64,000 nt of DNA. Source: Dama dama. Lineage: Eukaryota; Chordata; Mammalia; Artiodactyla; Cervidae. Shown here one piece after another: positions 12,013 to 24,009 of the stretch (positions are counted from its first letter, which is position 1; each line of letters starts with the position of its first letter). Made by a program: the position numbers and the translations under genes. The stretch spans positions 28,502,501 to 28,566,500 of the forward strand of contig NC_083689.1 of NCBI RefSeq assembly GCF_033118175.1. The letters run 5' to 3'. The notes beneath the pieces are model-generated. The model was not told the DNA's origin, made no database searches, and saw only the letters and a program-made list of their open reading frames with translations.

Positions 12013-12388
12013 TGATAGGATTTACTTTGTCTTTCTTCTGATACTTCCTTTTGTACAAAATCTTTCTTGTTTGTAAGAATTAACTTATCAATAATCTCAA
12101 CATTGTTACAATCTAGAAATTCTAGCCTTACTATCATATAGGCCAACAGTCAAAGGGCCACTGCCCCAGTGTTTTGTGATGATTTGGAAACGAATATGGT
12201 AACAATCAAGTGAAGCTGCCATCATTGCCACGGTACAATAACGAAACAGAGATCATCACTGAATAACATCTGTCTTTGTAAAACATCAGCAATTTATTCA
12301 GTGAGGTGACTAAGGATGGTCTAGGTGAAAATATAACACCAAAATTTCTTGCGGGATCTATATTTTACAGTGTTCAATTCTTTCTGTG

Positions 12389-12393
<5 letters not shown>

Positions 12394-12428
<35 letters not shown>
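12394..12428. repeat. (CT)n microsatellite
   Basis: An uninterrupted 35-base ct run, followed directly by an imperfect ac-rich stretch up to about 12455. Likely length-polymorphic. Confidence 0.97.
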
Positions 12429-12431
<3 letters not shown>

Positions 12432-12455
12432 TGTACACGCACACATATACACACA

Positions 12456-13283
12456 GATATTATGCTAAGATATTAATAGATATGTGAACACTCTTACTTC
12501 AACAACTGAAATAGTTAATCATGAATTTATTTTAATTAGACAGATAGTCAATAAATATATGAGAAGCTTGTCCCAGTGAGAGAAGATAAATAGCGTCTAG
12601 TCAGTTCACAAGTACTGGTTCCAACAGCACTTGCAAACTCCTCCCCACATTCCTCAGCATTTTCTAGAATTTTTTCTAAACATCAACAGGCTCAGTTCAT
12701 AAATCAGGCATTGCTAGAGGTCATTTTCTTAGTTGTCATGGCACAGACTAACTTACTCTACTAAAAATATTCACACACATATATAGGGTTTTGCATATGA
12801 AGCACAGCTTTTGGTTTTTAGGTTAAAATTCTAAAAAGGTGGACTGTGTTTCTTGACTGTGCTTCTTTTTCTATTTGACTGGGTTTCTATTTCTGTATTA
12901 TTCCCTCAAATGAATTTAGTTTTGGTTCTTGGTGATTTCCTCAAGTTTTACATAACTCTTGGTATTAAACAGCTCTGTGACTGTGCCTCTTTCCTTCTTT
13001 CATTCTATGTTACTTCATTTTTTCCAATCATTTTCTTTACTATTACCTGTTCATTACTTTCTAACTTTAATGTCATCTTGGTCACTTTTTACTTTCTTCT
13101 TCTGAACAATCATTGTATAAAACAATAATTTTATATTATTTCTTAAACAAGTTGAATGAAAATGTATTTCTTAATGGGACACTTTTACCTAAAAAAATCC
13201 AATAACTCTGATTTAGATAATTTAGTTTTTTAAACTAAAGTTGAATTTTTACTAACAGGAAATCAGCAATTATCTTTTTCTTT
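12456..13283. other. Unassigned AT-rich sequence
   Basis: Nothing recognised. A T-rich 91-codon frame at 12853-13128 is hydrophobic only because of its base composition. Confidence 0.4.
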
Positions 13284-13298
13284 AAAACTGAGAGGCCC
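13284..13298. repeat. L1 target-site duplication, left copy
   Basis: AAAACTGAGAGGCCC, repeated perfectly at 17913-17927 on the other side of the L1. Confidence 0.96.
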
Positions 13299-13299
13299 A

Positions 13300-13693
13300 G
13301 GAAATAGTTACACAAGTCCAAGAAACCCAGAGAGTCCCAAATAGGATAAACCCAAGGCAAAACACCCCAAGACACATATTAATCAAATTAACAAAGATCA
13401 AACACAAAGAATAAATATTAAAAGCAGCAAGGGAGAAAGAACAAATAACACACAAAGGGATTCCCATAAGGATAACAGCTGATCTATTAATAGAAACTCT
13501 TCAGGCCAGAAGGGAATGGCAGGACATACTTAAAGTAATGAAAGAGAATAACCTACAACCCAGATTACTGTACCCAGCAAGGATCTCATTCAGATATGAA
13601 GGAGAATTCAAAAGCTTTATAGACAAGCAAAAGCTGAGAGAATTCAGCACCACCAAACCAGCTCTTCAACAAATGCTAAAGGATCTTCTCTAG
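13300..13693 (+). pseudogene. L1 ORF1 C-terminal remnant
   Basis: The reading frame ends at the stop codon at 13691-13693. It translates to the C-terminal domain of L1 ORF1p, the RNA-binding chaperone of the L1 particle: segments PNRINPRQNTPRHILIKLTK, ETLQARREWQDILKVMKENN and RISFRYEGEFKSFIDKQ are clear. One in-frame stop interrupts it near 13409. The N-terminal coiled coil and most of the RRM domain are missing because the element is truncated. Not functional. Confidence 0.88.
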
Positions 13694-13744
13694 ACAGGAA
13701 ACACAGATGGGTTGTATAAACACAAACCCAAAACAACAAAGTAA

Positions 13745-16700
13745 ATGGCAACAGGACCATACCTATCAATAATTACCTTAAATGTAAACGGGTTGAATGC
13801 CCCAACCAAAAGACAAAGACTGGCTGAATGGATACAAAAACAATATGCTATATATGCTGTCTACAATAGACCCACCTCAAAACAAAGGACACATACAGAC
13901 TGAAAGTGAAGGGCTGGAAAAAAATATTTCACACAAACGGAGACCAAAAGAAAGCAGAAGTCACAATACTCATATCAGATAAAATAGACTTTAAAATAAA
14001 GGCTGTGAAAAGAGACAAAGAAGGACACTACATAATCAAAGGATCAATCCAAGAAGAAGATATAACAATTATAAATCTATATGCACCCAACATAGGAGCA
14101 CCGCAATATGTAAGGCAAATGCTAACGAGTATGACAGGGGAAATTAACAATAGCACAATAATAGTGGGAAATTTTATTACCCCACTCACACCTATGGATA
14201 GATCAACTAAACAGAAAATTAACAAGGAAACATAAACTTTAAATGACACAATGGACCAGCTACACCTAATTGATATCTATAGGACATTTCATCCCAAAAC
14301 AATCAATTTCACCTTTTTCTCAAGTGCACACGGAACCTTCTCCAGAATAGATCACATTCTGGGCCATAAATCTAGCCTTGGTAAATTCAAAAAAACTGAA
14401 ATCATTCCAGTCATCTTTTCTGACCACAGTGCAGTAAGATTAGACCTCAATTACAGGGAAAAAGCTATTAAAATTTCAAACATATGGAGGCTAAATAACA
14501 CGCTTCTGAATAACCAACAAATCATAGAAGAAATCAAAAAAGAAATCAAAATATTCATAGAAATGAATGAAAATGAAAACACAACAACCCAAAACCTATG
14601 GGACACTGTAAAAGCAGTGCTAACGGGAAGGTTCATAGCACTACAGGCTTACCTCAAGAAATAAGAAAAAAGTCAAATAAATAACCTAACTCTACACCTA
14701 AAGCAACTAGAGAAAGAAGAAATGAAGAACCCCAGGGTTAGTAGAAGGAAAGAAATCTTAAAAATTAGGGCAGAAAAAAATGCAAAAGAAACTAAAGAGA
14801 CCATAGCAAAAATCAACAAAGCTAAAAGCTGGTTTTTTGAAAAGGTAAACAAAATTGACAAACTGTTAGCCAGACTCATCAAGAAACAAAGGGAGAAGAA
14901 TCAAATCAACAAAATTAGAAATGAAAATGGAGAGATCACAACAGAAAACACTGAAATACAAAGGATCTTAAGAGACGACTACCAGCAGTTCTATGCCAAT
15001 AAAATGGACAACTTGGATGAAATGGACAAATTCTTAGAAAAGTATAACTTTCCAAAACTAACCAGGAAGAAATAGAAGATTTCAACAGACCCATCACAAG
15101 CAAGGAAATCGAAACTGTAATCAGAAATCTTCCAGCAAACAAAAGCCCAGGACCAGATAGCTTCACAGCTGAATTCTACCAAAAATTTAGAGAAGAGCTA
15201 ACACCTATCTTACTCAAACTCTTCCAGAAAATTGCAGAAGAAGGTAAACTTCCAAACTCATTCTATGAGGCCACCATCACCCTAATTCTAAAACCAGACA
15301 AAGATGCCACAAAAAAAGAAAACTACAGGCCAATATCACTGATGAACATAGATGCAAAAATCCTTAACAAAATTCTAGCAAACAGAATCCAACAACATAT
15401 TAAAAAGATCATACATCATGACTAAGTGGGCTTTATCCCAGGAATGCAAGGATTCTTTAATATCCACAAATCAATCAATGTAATACACCACATTAACAAA
15501 TTGAAAGATAAAAACCATATGATTATCTCAATAGATGCAGAAAAAGCCTTTGACAAAATTCAACATCCATTTATGATTAAAACTCTCCAGAAAGCAGGAA
15601 TAGAAGGAACATACCTCAACATAATAAAAGCTATATATGACAAACCCACAGGAAGCATTACCCTCAATGGTGAAAAATTGAAAGCATTTCCCCTAAAATC
15701 AGGAACAAGACAAGGGTGCTGACTCTCACCACTACTATTCAACATAGTTCTGGAAGTTTTGGCCACAGCAATCAGAGCAGAAAGAGAAATAAAAGGAATC
15801 CAGATAGGAAAAGAAGAAGTGAAACTCTCACTGTTTGCAGATGACATGATCCTCTACATAGAAAACCCTAAAGACTCTACCAGAAAATTACTAGAGCTAA
15901 TCAACAAATATAGTAAAGTTGCAGGATATAAAATTAACACAGAGAAATCCCTTGCATTCCTATACACTAACAATGAGAAAACAGAGAAATTAAGGAAACA
16001 ATACCATTCACCATTGCAACAAAAAGAATAAAATACTTAGGAGTATATCTACCTAAAGAAACAAAAGACCTATACATAGAAAACTATAAAACACTGATGA
16101 AAGAAATCAAAGAGGACACAAACAGATGGAGAAATATACTGTGTTCATGGATTGGAAGAATCAACATTATGAAAATGAGTATACTAACCAAAGCAATCTA
16201 TAGACTCAATGCAATCCCTATCAAGCTACCAATGGTATTCTTCGCAGAACTACAACAAATAATTTCACAATTTGTATGGAAATACAAAAAACCTCGAATA
16301 GCCAAAGCAATCTTGAGAAAGAAGAATGGAACTGGAGGAATCAACCTGCCAGACTTCAGGCTCTACTACAAAGTCACAGTCATCAAGACTGTATGGTACT
16401 GGCACAAAGACAGAAATATAGATCAATGGAACAAAATAGAAAGCCCACAGATAAATCCATGTACCTATGGACACCTTATCTTCGACAAAGGAGGCAAGAA
16501 TATACAATGGAAAAAGACAACCTCTTTAACAAGTGGTGCTGGGAAAACTGGCCAACCACTTGTAAAAGGATGAAACTAGAACACTTTCTAACACCATACA
16601 CAAAAATAAACTCAAAATGGATTAAAGATCTAAATGTAAGACCAGAAACTATAAAACTCCTAGAGGAGAACATAGGCAAAACACTCTCCGACATAAGTCA

Positions 16701-17552
16701 CAGCAAGATCCTCTATGACCCACCTCTCAGAATATTGGAAATAAAAGCAAAAATAAACAAATGGTACCTAATTAAACTTAAAAGCTTTTGCACAGCAAAG
16801 GAAACTATAAGCAAGGTGAAAAGACAGCCTTCAGAATGGGAGACAATAATAGCAAATGAAGAAACAGACAAATGATTAATCTCAAAAATATACAAGCAAC
16901 TCCTGCAGCTCAATTCCAGAAAAAAAAATGACCCAATCAAAAAATGGGCCAAAGAACTAAACAGACATTTCTCCAAAGAAGAAATATAGATGGCTAACAA
17001 ACACATGAAAAGATGCTCAACATCACTCATTATCAGAGAAATGCAAATCAAAACCACAGTGTGGTACCATTACACGCCAGTCAGGATGGCTGCTATCCAA
17101 AAGTCTACAAGCAATAAATGCTGGAGAGGGTGTGGAGAAAAGGGAACCCTCTTACACTGTTGGTAGGAATGCAAACTAGTACAGCCACTATGGAGAACAG
17201 TGTGGAGATTTCTTTAAAAACTGGAACTAGAACTACCATATGACCAGCAGTCCCTCTGCTGGGCATACACACTGAGGAAACCAGATCTGAAAGAGACACG
17301 TGTACCCCAATGTTCATCACAGCACTGTTTATAATAGCCAGGACATGGAAACAACCTAGGTGCCCATCAGCAGACGAATGGATAGGAAAGCTGTGGTACA
17401 TATACACAATGGAATATTACTCAGCCATTAGAAAGAATTCATTTGAATCAGTTCTAATGAGGTGGATGAAACTGGAGCCCATTATACAGAGTGAAGTAAG
17501 CCAGAAAGAAAAACACCAATACAGTACACTAACGCATATATATGGAATTTAG
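13745..17552 (+). pseudogene. L1 ORF2 (endonuclease / reverse transcriptase), broken
   Basis: ORF2p cuts target DNA with an APE-type endonuclease and copies L1 RNA with its reverse transcriptase. The start MATGPYLSIITLNVNGLNAP is at 13745. Matching segments then fall into all three frames: 13906-14235, 14251-14664, 14722-15075, 15426-15722, 15759-16031, 16097-16573, 16276-16875 and 17310-17552. The endonuclease keeps INLYAPN and SDHSA, but has GNFIT where GDFNT is usual, so one catalytic Asp is changed. The RT keeps IDAEKAFDKIQ and the catalytic FADD (15834-15845); the GC-P-LSP motif is cut by a tga stop at 15720-15722. The C-terminal Cys-rich region lies near 17116-17170. Dead copy. Confidence 0.93.
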
Positions 17553-17912
17553 AAAAGATGGTAACGATAACCCTATATGCAAGACAGAAAAAAAGACACA
17601 GATGTATAGAACAGACTTTTGGACTCTATGGGAGAAGGCGAGGGTAGGATGATCTGAGAGAATAGCATTGAAACATGTATATTATCAAGTGTGAAATAGA
17701 TTGCCAGTCCAGGCTGGGTGCATGAGACAAGTGCTCGGGACTGGTGCACTGGGATGACCCAGAGGGATGGGATGAGAGGGAGGTGGGAGGGTGGTTCAGG
17801 ATGGGGAACACATGTAAACTGAGTGATTGTTAAGCAAATCTGTACACAAAAATAAAACTATAAAAAAATTAAATTAAATTAAACCTCCTAAAATTAAAAA
17901 AACAAAAAAAAC

Positions 17913-17927
17913 AAAACTGAGAGGCCC
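17913..17927. repeat. L1 target-site duplication, right copy
   Basis: Perfect copy of 13284-13298 at the end of the A-rich tail. Confidence 0.96.
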
Positions 17928-18006
17928 TATGAGTCCCTTAAGATATGTTAATATCCTTTTAAAAATTTGTATTTAAATAAGTAATGCATGACAGTATGTT
18001 TTGGAC

Positions 18007-18023
18007 ATCTTTATCTCATACTT
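18007..18023. repeat. SINE target-site duplication, left copy
   Basis: ATCTTTATCTCATACTT, repeated 17 of 17 at 18174-18190. Confidence 0.95.
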
Positions 18024-18173
18024 TTTTTTTTTAGTTTTTTAGTTTTTTTATTATTTTTTCTATTTGGCTGCAACACACAGCATGCGGTATCTTAGTTCCC
18101 TGATCAGGGATTGAACCTGCGCCCCCTGCAGTGCAAATGTGGAATCTTCACTACACCACCAACGAAGCCCCCA
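18024..18173 (-). mobile_element. tRNA-derived SINE (ART2A/CHR-like), minus strand
   Basis: A T-rich tail at the left (18024-18066), then the reverse complement of the SINE: 'tttggctgcaacacacagca', 'gattgaacctgcgccccctg', ending at '...aacgaagcccc'. It is bounded by perfect 17-bp TSDs, so insertion by LINE machinery is well supported. Confidence 0.94.
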
Positions 18174-18198
18174 ATCTTTATCTCATACTTTAAAATGA

Positions 18199-18667
18199 CT
18201 TTTTATTTATTTTTTTTCATTTATTTTTATTAGCTGGAGGCTAATTACTTTACAATATTGTAGTGGTTTTTGTCATACATTGACATGAATCAGCCATGGA
18301 TTTACATGTATTCCCCATCCCGACCCCCCCTCCCACCTCCCTCTCTACCAGATCTCTCTGGGTCTTCCCAGTGCACCAGGCCTGAGCACTTGTCTCATGC
18401 ATCCAACCTGGGCTGGTGATCTGTTTCACCATAGATAATATACATGTTTCGATGCTGTTCTCTAGAAACATCCCACCCTCGCCTTCTCCCACAGAGTCCA
18501 AAAGTCTGTTCTGTACATCTGTGTCTCTTTTTCTGTTTTGCATATAGGGTTATCATTACCATCTTTCTAAATTCCATATATATGTGTTAGTATGCTGTAA
18601 TGTTCTTTATCTTTCTGGCTTACTTCACTCTGTATAACGGGCTCCAGTTTCATCCACCTCATTAGAA
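18199..18667 (-). mobile_element. L1_BT 3' end fragment, minus strand
   Basis: The same 3' UTR as the L1 at 13.3-17.9 kb, in reverse complement, from 'ggaggctaattactttacaa' (18236) to 'catccacctcattagaa' (18667). It is truncated just inside ORF2. I found no clear TSD. Confidence 0.93.
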
Positions 18668-19039
18668 ATTCTGAAGTACAGATAAATTGTATTTATTTAA
18701 TTATTTCCCTACTGATGAATAGTTTCTTCCATTTTTTAATCTGTGAACAAAAGGGCCTCAATTACTTTCCTTATTTATACACATCCTTTTTCAAATATGA
18801 ATGTTTCTTTATAAAACAGGTCTAATAAGCAATGTCAGTAGTTTAAAGGGTACATGCAATTTTAATATTTTCAATTTTAAATTTTCAATATTAAAGTTAG
18901 AAGTGCCTTTCTGAGATGGATCTGATTATATAAATAATAAAATTTTTTAAGTTAAAAAAGACTATAAGGTACTACAAAAAAGGTAGACTTCTCTTCCTAT
19001 TTAATACAATTTGTATCAGAAATGCATGCTAGATTTTAT

Positions 19040-19830
19040 AAGCTTTTATTTCCCTCAACATCTGGAGAAATGATCTTTTTTCCTTTATCATGATTTTGAT
19101 CAATTATATTAATTGTATCCTATTTGTTGATAATTGATTGTTCCTGGATATTGTTTGCTAATGTTTCGTTTGGGATGTTTGCACAAATAGTCACAAAAGA
19201 ACCAAGACTTTAATTTTTCCTTTTAATACCCCCTTGGTCAGGTTTCAGTATCATTGCAATGCTGACTTTCTTCATAAAAAGAATTAAGGGCTCTCTGTGT
19301 TTCAGAATAGCTTAAACAAGATTGGAGTTGTCCATTTCACAATGTACTCAGCTGTTAACATTTCATTCTTATGCTGTGGAAGAAAGGATTGCAACTAAAA
19401 ACTTTCTTCATTTCATTAAATACTTCTGCCTTTTATGGGGGTTGGTCTTGGTTTCTTAGAAAATCAAACATTTCTTACAGGTTTTCAATTCTGTATGTAT
19501 CTAGATTTAAATAGAGTATTTTCTAAAGTTTAACACTATTTTCTCTATTCTTTCTCAATTTTATCTTCTAATTTTATGTGTGTTTTCTTCCTTTTCTTGC
19601 TGATTAACTATTATCTGTCATATGTACTAATTCTGTTTTATCTCTAATTTTGACTATTTTGTTCTTTTGTCAGCTTTCAGATATTTAATGTTTTATTAAT
19701 GTTTGCAAATCTTTTCTTTATGAATTCCTAGAATTAAAAAGTTACAATCTTTTCTAACTCTATGAATTTTCCTTTGGATATTATATTATGCAATATCTTC
19801 TTTTTGCTGTTTTAAAAATATTGTGAAATT
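19040..19830 (-). repeat. Ancient L1 (L1M) ORF2 region, minus strand
   Basis: The reverse complement of L1 RT-region DNA is recognisable in order: 'tttgctaatgtttcgtttgg' (19153), 'ggtcaggtttcagtatcatt' followed by 'gcaatgctgac', and later 'tatctctaattttgac'. It is heavily decayed with no frame left, so it is older than the L1_BT copies. Confidence 0.6.
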
Positions 19831-20044
19831 TTGTCCTTGATTTAATGAAATTCAAAATGGCTAAAGAAAAAATTTTTATAAGTCGTGAGACTTTTGATTT
19901 TTTTTTTTCTTTCTGGTTTTATTCCACAAGGGGAGAGAACTTTTTGCATAAATTATATATAACTTCTACTCTTCTAGAATATATTACTTATCCTTTGAAA
20001 TCTAATATGACATTTACAAATATTTTATGGGTACTGTTATATAA

Positions 20045-20105
20045 GGTATGTGTTTGTGTGTGTGTGCCCACATGTGGGCATGCATGTGTGTGTACATACG
20101 TGTAT
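20045..20105. repeat. Imperfect (TG)n repeat containing a 16-bp palindrome
   Basis: Alternating tg runs are split by TGCCCACATGTGGGCA at 20065-20080, a perfect palindrome. Confidence 0.9.
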
Positions 20106-20146
20106 CTGAAAAAGAGCAAGAGGTTTACCATGTTAATTATTCAGTT

Positions 20147-20376
20147 CCTGCATATGCGTGTGTTAAGTCGCTTCTGTTGTGTCTGACTCTTTGTGACCCT
20201 GTGGACTGTAACTCACTAGGCTCCTCTGTCCATAGGATTCTCTAGGTGCGAAGACTGGAGTAGGATGGCATGCCCTCCTCCAGGGGATCCTTCTGACCCA
20301 GGGATCGAACTCACGTCCCTCATGTCTCCTGCACTGGCAGGGGTGTTCTTTACCACTAGTGCCACCTGGGAAGCCC
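20147..20376 (-). mobile_element. Bov-tA SINE, minus strand
   Basis: Reads as the reverse complement of Bov-tA: the BovA body comes first ('gtgtctgactctttgtgacc'), and the tRNA-like head last ('gttctttaccactagtgcca' followed by 'cctgggaagccc'). It is flanked by attcagtt at 20139-20146 and 20377-20384. Confidence 0.93.
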
Positions 20377-20559
20377 ATTCAGTTACTGAGCTATCCTTAA
20401 TTATTTCTGTTTTCCTAGTCTGCTGAGAGATCTATATTAAATTTTCCAGGTTTCAGTGTACAATAATAATAATCTCTCTTTGAACGAGGTGTCCTTCACT
20501 TCCATTTTGCATTTAACACTGCAAATTATGTAGCAGGCCCTCACACCTTACAATATATC

Positions 20560-20960
20560 TGAAGAAAATGACTGCCTATCTCAGAGTAGAACTGCTAGGT
20601 CAAGGGTGTGTTAGGCGCTCAGTCCTCTTTGACTGAGGAGGCATATATTGGCTCTAGCAGGCACAACCAAACTATTCTTAATGCAGTTGTACCAATTTAC
20701 AATCCCTCCTGCCATATGGCAAAATTTCATCTAGCAATTCTTACCAACTCCTTAAATTTTCTGCCTTTTAACTTATTCTGCTAAGTTAATTTGCATTTCT
20801 CTGATAACTAAGCAATTTGAGCATCTTTTCATGTTTATTAGCAACTTGGATATCCTCTTTAGTGAAGTGCCAGATAAAATCACTGTTACCATTCATTTAT
20901 TGGTTGCTTTTCTTTTGTCTCCTATTATTTATAGAAGTTTTTTTATATATACTGTAGCCT
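20560..20960 (-). repeat. Ancient L1 (L1M) 3' ORF2 fragment, minus strand
   Basis: 'gtagaactgctaggtcaagg', 'gttgtaccaatttacaatcc', 'aatttgcatttctctgataa' and 'gagcatcttttcatgtttat' are typical reverse-complement L1 ORF2 C-terminal blocks. About 50 bp near 20608-20660 do not fit. Confidence 0.7.
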
Positions 20961-21876
20961 AAAATAATTTTATTTACTTTTGTAACTTTCCTATTATTCT
21001 AGAAACTTAAAATATCTTAATTCTATTCTTCCCTTTGCATTATTGTGACAGCATTTTCATTCTATATATTTTAAACCTCATAAAATTTTATCATTACCAT
21101 TGTTTTGTATGATCAAGAGGCACTCAATACTCATTTGTCTTATACATTTATTTATTCTTTCCATTGCTCTTTATTTTTAATTTCCCTTTGTGATTATGTT
21201 CTTTCTGCTTGAAAAACTCCCTATAATTTTGATCTTATAGAAACAAACCATCTTTTTTTCCTGAAAATATCTTTGTTCATCTTCATTTTCAAAAGATATT
21301 TCTGCTGGGTATTTAGATAACAGCTAGCTCTGTTACAAATACACTTCTGCTGTGTTTTGGCTCTTCTCATTTCTGTTTCAAAGTCAGTCTAGCTGACTAA
21401 ACAAGTCTAACTGTTGCTTCTCTTCCTCCTCACTTCCCCATGTCTTCTCTGAGGAGAGCCAGTTCCTCCCCAACTCTTCACAGCCTCATGAACCCACTGC
21501 TCTGTCTCTCTTAGAACCCTACTCCTATCAAATAGTTCCTGAAAAAGAAGTTGTCATAAGAATGAAATTGTCATATCACCTGCTTACAGAAATGTGATTT
21601 TTCCCACCTCATTGTATATGTTTCATCCTCTTTGAAATAAATCTTTTCCTCACTTTTCCTTTGTACATTTGAGGTGTTCTCCTATTCTTTGAATTTGAAC
21701 AGTATTTGGAGTCAGTTAATACTTATTTAAGACAGGCATGTACTTTCATTTCACAGTATCACTGATTTTTAAATAACTAAGAATATTTCAACTCTACTAC
21801 TGAATATTTATTCTGTTTTATCTTGTGTTCTTCAACTTTAAAAATTGTCTTTAACATCTGACCTCCAAAGTCTTCT

Positions 21877-22099
21877 TAGGCTTCCATGGTGGCTTAGATG
21901 TTAAAGAATCTGCTTGCAATGTGGGAGGTCCCTAGATCAGGAAGATTCCCCTGGAGAAGGAAATGGCAACCTACTCCAGTATTCTTGCCTGGAGAATTCC
22001 ACGGACAGAGGAGCCTGATGGCCTATAGTCCATGGTGGGATCACAAAGAGTAGGACGCAATTAAGTGACTAACACACACAAACATACACACACACACAC
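21877..22099 (+). mobile_element. Bov-tA SINE with (AC)n tail
   Basis: tRNA-like head 'aggcttccatggtggcttag', BovA body, and a tail grown into an ac microsatellite (22073-22099). It is flanked by aaagtcttct at 21867-21876 and 22100-22109, a 10-bp TSD. Confidence 0.94.
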
Positions 22100-22319
22100 A
22101 AAGTCTTCTCATCTGTCTTACTTATCCCACATTCTAATATCTAATTTGGAGTTTTCCTTAGCAGAATAAAATCTCTTCTGTCCATTTTAATAGCTATTTT
22201 TATTCTCCCTTTCTAAATGGCCAATAATTCTTAACTAAAAACTCAACATCTGCAGTCTATCTTAAAGACTGGTTAAGTAACTTTCTGAATTTTTCTTTAT
22301 ATTCTACAACTTTCTCCAT

Positions 22320-22717
22320 CAGTTCAGTTCTGTCGCTCAGTCGTGTCTGACTCTTTGCGACACCATGAACCGCAGCACACCAGGCCCCCCTGTCCATCAC
22401 CAACTCCCGGAGTTTACCCAAACCCATGTCCATTGAATTGGTGATGCCATCCAACCATCTCATCCTCTGTCATCCCCTTCTCCTCCCACCCTCAGTCTTT
22501 CCCAGCATCAGGGTCTTTTCAAATGAGTCAGCTCTTTGCATCAGGTGGCCAAAGTATTGGAGTTTCAGCTTCAACATCAGTCCTTCCAATGAACACCCAG
22601 GACTGATCTCCTTTAGGATGGACTGGTTGGATCTCCTTGCAGTCCAAGGGACTCTCAAGAGTCTTCTCCAACACCACAGTTCAAAAGCATCAGTCTTCTG
22701 TGCTCAGTTTTCTTTAT
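22320..22717 (-). mobile_element. BovB 3' end fragment, minus strand
   Basis: About 400 bp of BovB 3' end, starting at the cagttcag tail. It is colinear with 342-735, 36252-36660 and 45126-45545 and truncated at 22717. It covers only the C-terminal end of the ORF and the tail. Confidence 0.93.
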
Positions 22718-22794
22718 CAATAGACTGATACAATTTAGTTGTGCATAGTTTTCCTCACACTTTCTTGTTTCCTTGGAATTTACTAAACACTAGA

Positions 22795-23300
22795 GACCTT
22801 GTCTCATGAGAACCACTGTTTTTTCTTTCAAATTGTGATAAACATATACATTGTAAAATTCATAGTTTTGACAATATACATTCATGCATATATTCATATA
22901 ACCTAACACCCCAACTGAGATACAGAAGATTTTCATGTCTCTAGAAAGTTCCTGTTCCACTTTCAAGTCAATCTTTTTCTTACCAGAAGCAACCACTATT
23001 CTGATTTCTCAGTAGCTTCATCTTTGCATGCTCTTGACCTTGATATAAAATCATACTGTATGTACTTGGCTTCTTTAATGCAAAACGTCTTTGAGAGCAA
23101 CTGATATTAATTTGCTTATCAGTAGTTCATTTCTTTTTGTTGCTGGGTAGTACTCAAGCATGCAAATATATCATGATTTGTCTTTCCAGTTTCCTATTGA
23201 TGGACACATGGGTTTCTTTGGAGTTTAAATTAGATTTCATTGCTCTTTGTAACATCTTTCCATTACTTTGAGATGGGGGAAGGTATATAGAACTGTGTAC
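22795..23300 (-). repeat. Ancient L1M 3' region, minus strand
   Basis: 'atcagtagttcatttctttt' followed by 'tgttgctgggtagtactc', then 'ttcctattgatggacacatg', follow reverse-complement L1M 3' UTR and end-of-ORF2 order. No coding frame remains. Confidence 0.6.
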
Positions 23301-23589
23301 TAAATTTTGGAATACTTTTTAATCTTTCCATTTGTTTATAAAACATCTACAGGTTTTCCTGTTTTCTTCTTTTGATAATTTCATAAATATTTAATTTTAA
23401 AAAGTGATAGTATCTAGAGATTTTCCTTACTCTGTCATTTTATCTGAACAATTAATGCCATATTAAACAAATATATCTTAAGTAAGCACTAAGAGCTTTA
23501 GAACTTAAAAATTTTAAATGCAGTAAAAATTGTCAGTTAAGAATAATTGAAACAAAATTGCAAATTAACTACATACAGGTATTATTTGA

Positions 23590-23872
23590 GGTATTTTGTA
23601 ATTTTACTGAGATATAATTTAGATTCAATAAAAGGCACTGATTTGAAGGCACAGTTTAGTTGATTTTGGTAGCTTTATACATATATGTAACTACTGCCCA
23701 GATCAAGATAGAAAATAGATCCCACATCCTAAAAAGTCTCCTTTTGTCATTTGAAGTCAACCTCATTCTATGACCTCAACTTACATGCTTTGTGTAAGTA
23801 TAGTTCAGCTTTTCATATAAATGGAATAATGTAGCAAGTAGATATACTGAGTTTGTTATCATTGCACTTGTG
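23590..23872 (-). repeat. Probable L1M 3' UTR, minus strand
   Basis: 'gtaattttactgagatataa' and 'gtatagttcagcttttcata' followed by 'taaatggaataatgtagc' resemble old L1 3' UTR in reverse complement. It probably continues at 24010 after the SINE. Confidence 0.5.
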
Positions 23873-24009
23873 AGAACAGTTGCTCAGTCATGTCCAATTC
23901 TTTGCAAGCCCATGGACTATAGCCCACCAGGCTCCTCCGTCCATGAGATTTTTTTCAGGCAAGAATGCTGGAGTGAGTTGCCATTTCCTCCTCCAGGGGA
24001 TCTTCCTGA
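23873..24009 (-). mobile_element. Truncated Bov-tA/BovA SINE, minus strand
   Basis: The BovA body 'cagttgctcagtcatgtcca ... ggctcctccgtccatgag' is present. It is truncated at 24009, so the tRNA head is missing. It sits between two pieces of decayed L1. Confidence 0.88.

Larger units (their letters stand above)
13299..17912 (+). mobile_element. L1_BT LINE, 4.6 kb, 5'-truncated within ORF1
   Basis: The largest intact insertion in the window. It starts inside ORF1, continues through the inter-ORF spacer and ORF2 to the 3' UTR (17553-17830), and ends in an A-rich tail (about 17830-17912). Perfect 15-bp TSDs lie on both sides, so both ends are exact. The 3' UTR matches, in reverse complement, the two minus-strand L1 ends at 3856-4623 and 18199-18667. 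Both ORFs carry stops and frameshifts, so it cannot move itself. Confidence 0.97.

Noticed and set aside
16276..16875. 199-codon plus-strand open frame as a possible gene
   Set aside because: It is one frame of the broken L1 ORF2 (segment LRQRRQEYTMEKDNLFNKWC) inside a TSD-bounded L1.
20604..20665. Possible small BovA insertion in the L1M fragment ('gcgctcagtc')
   Set aside because: Only about ten bases match and no TSD is visible.
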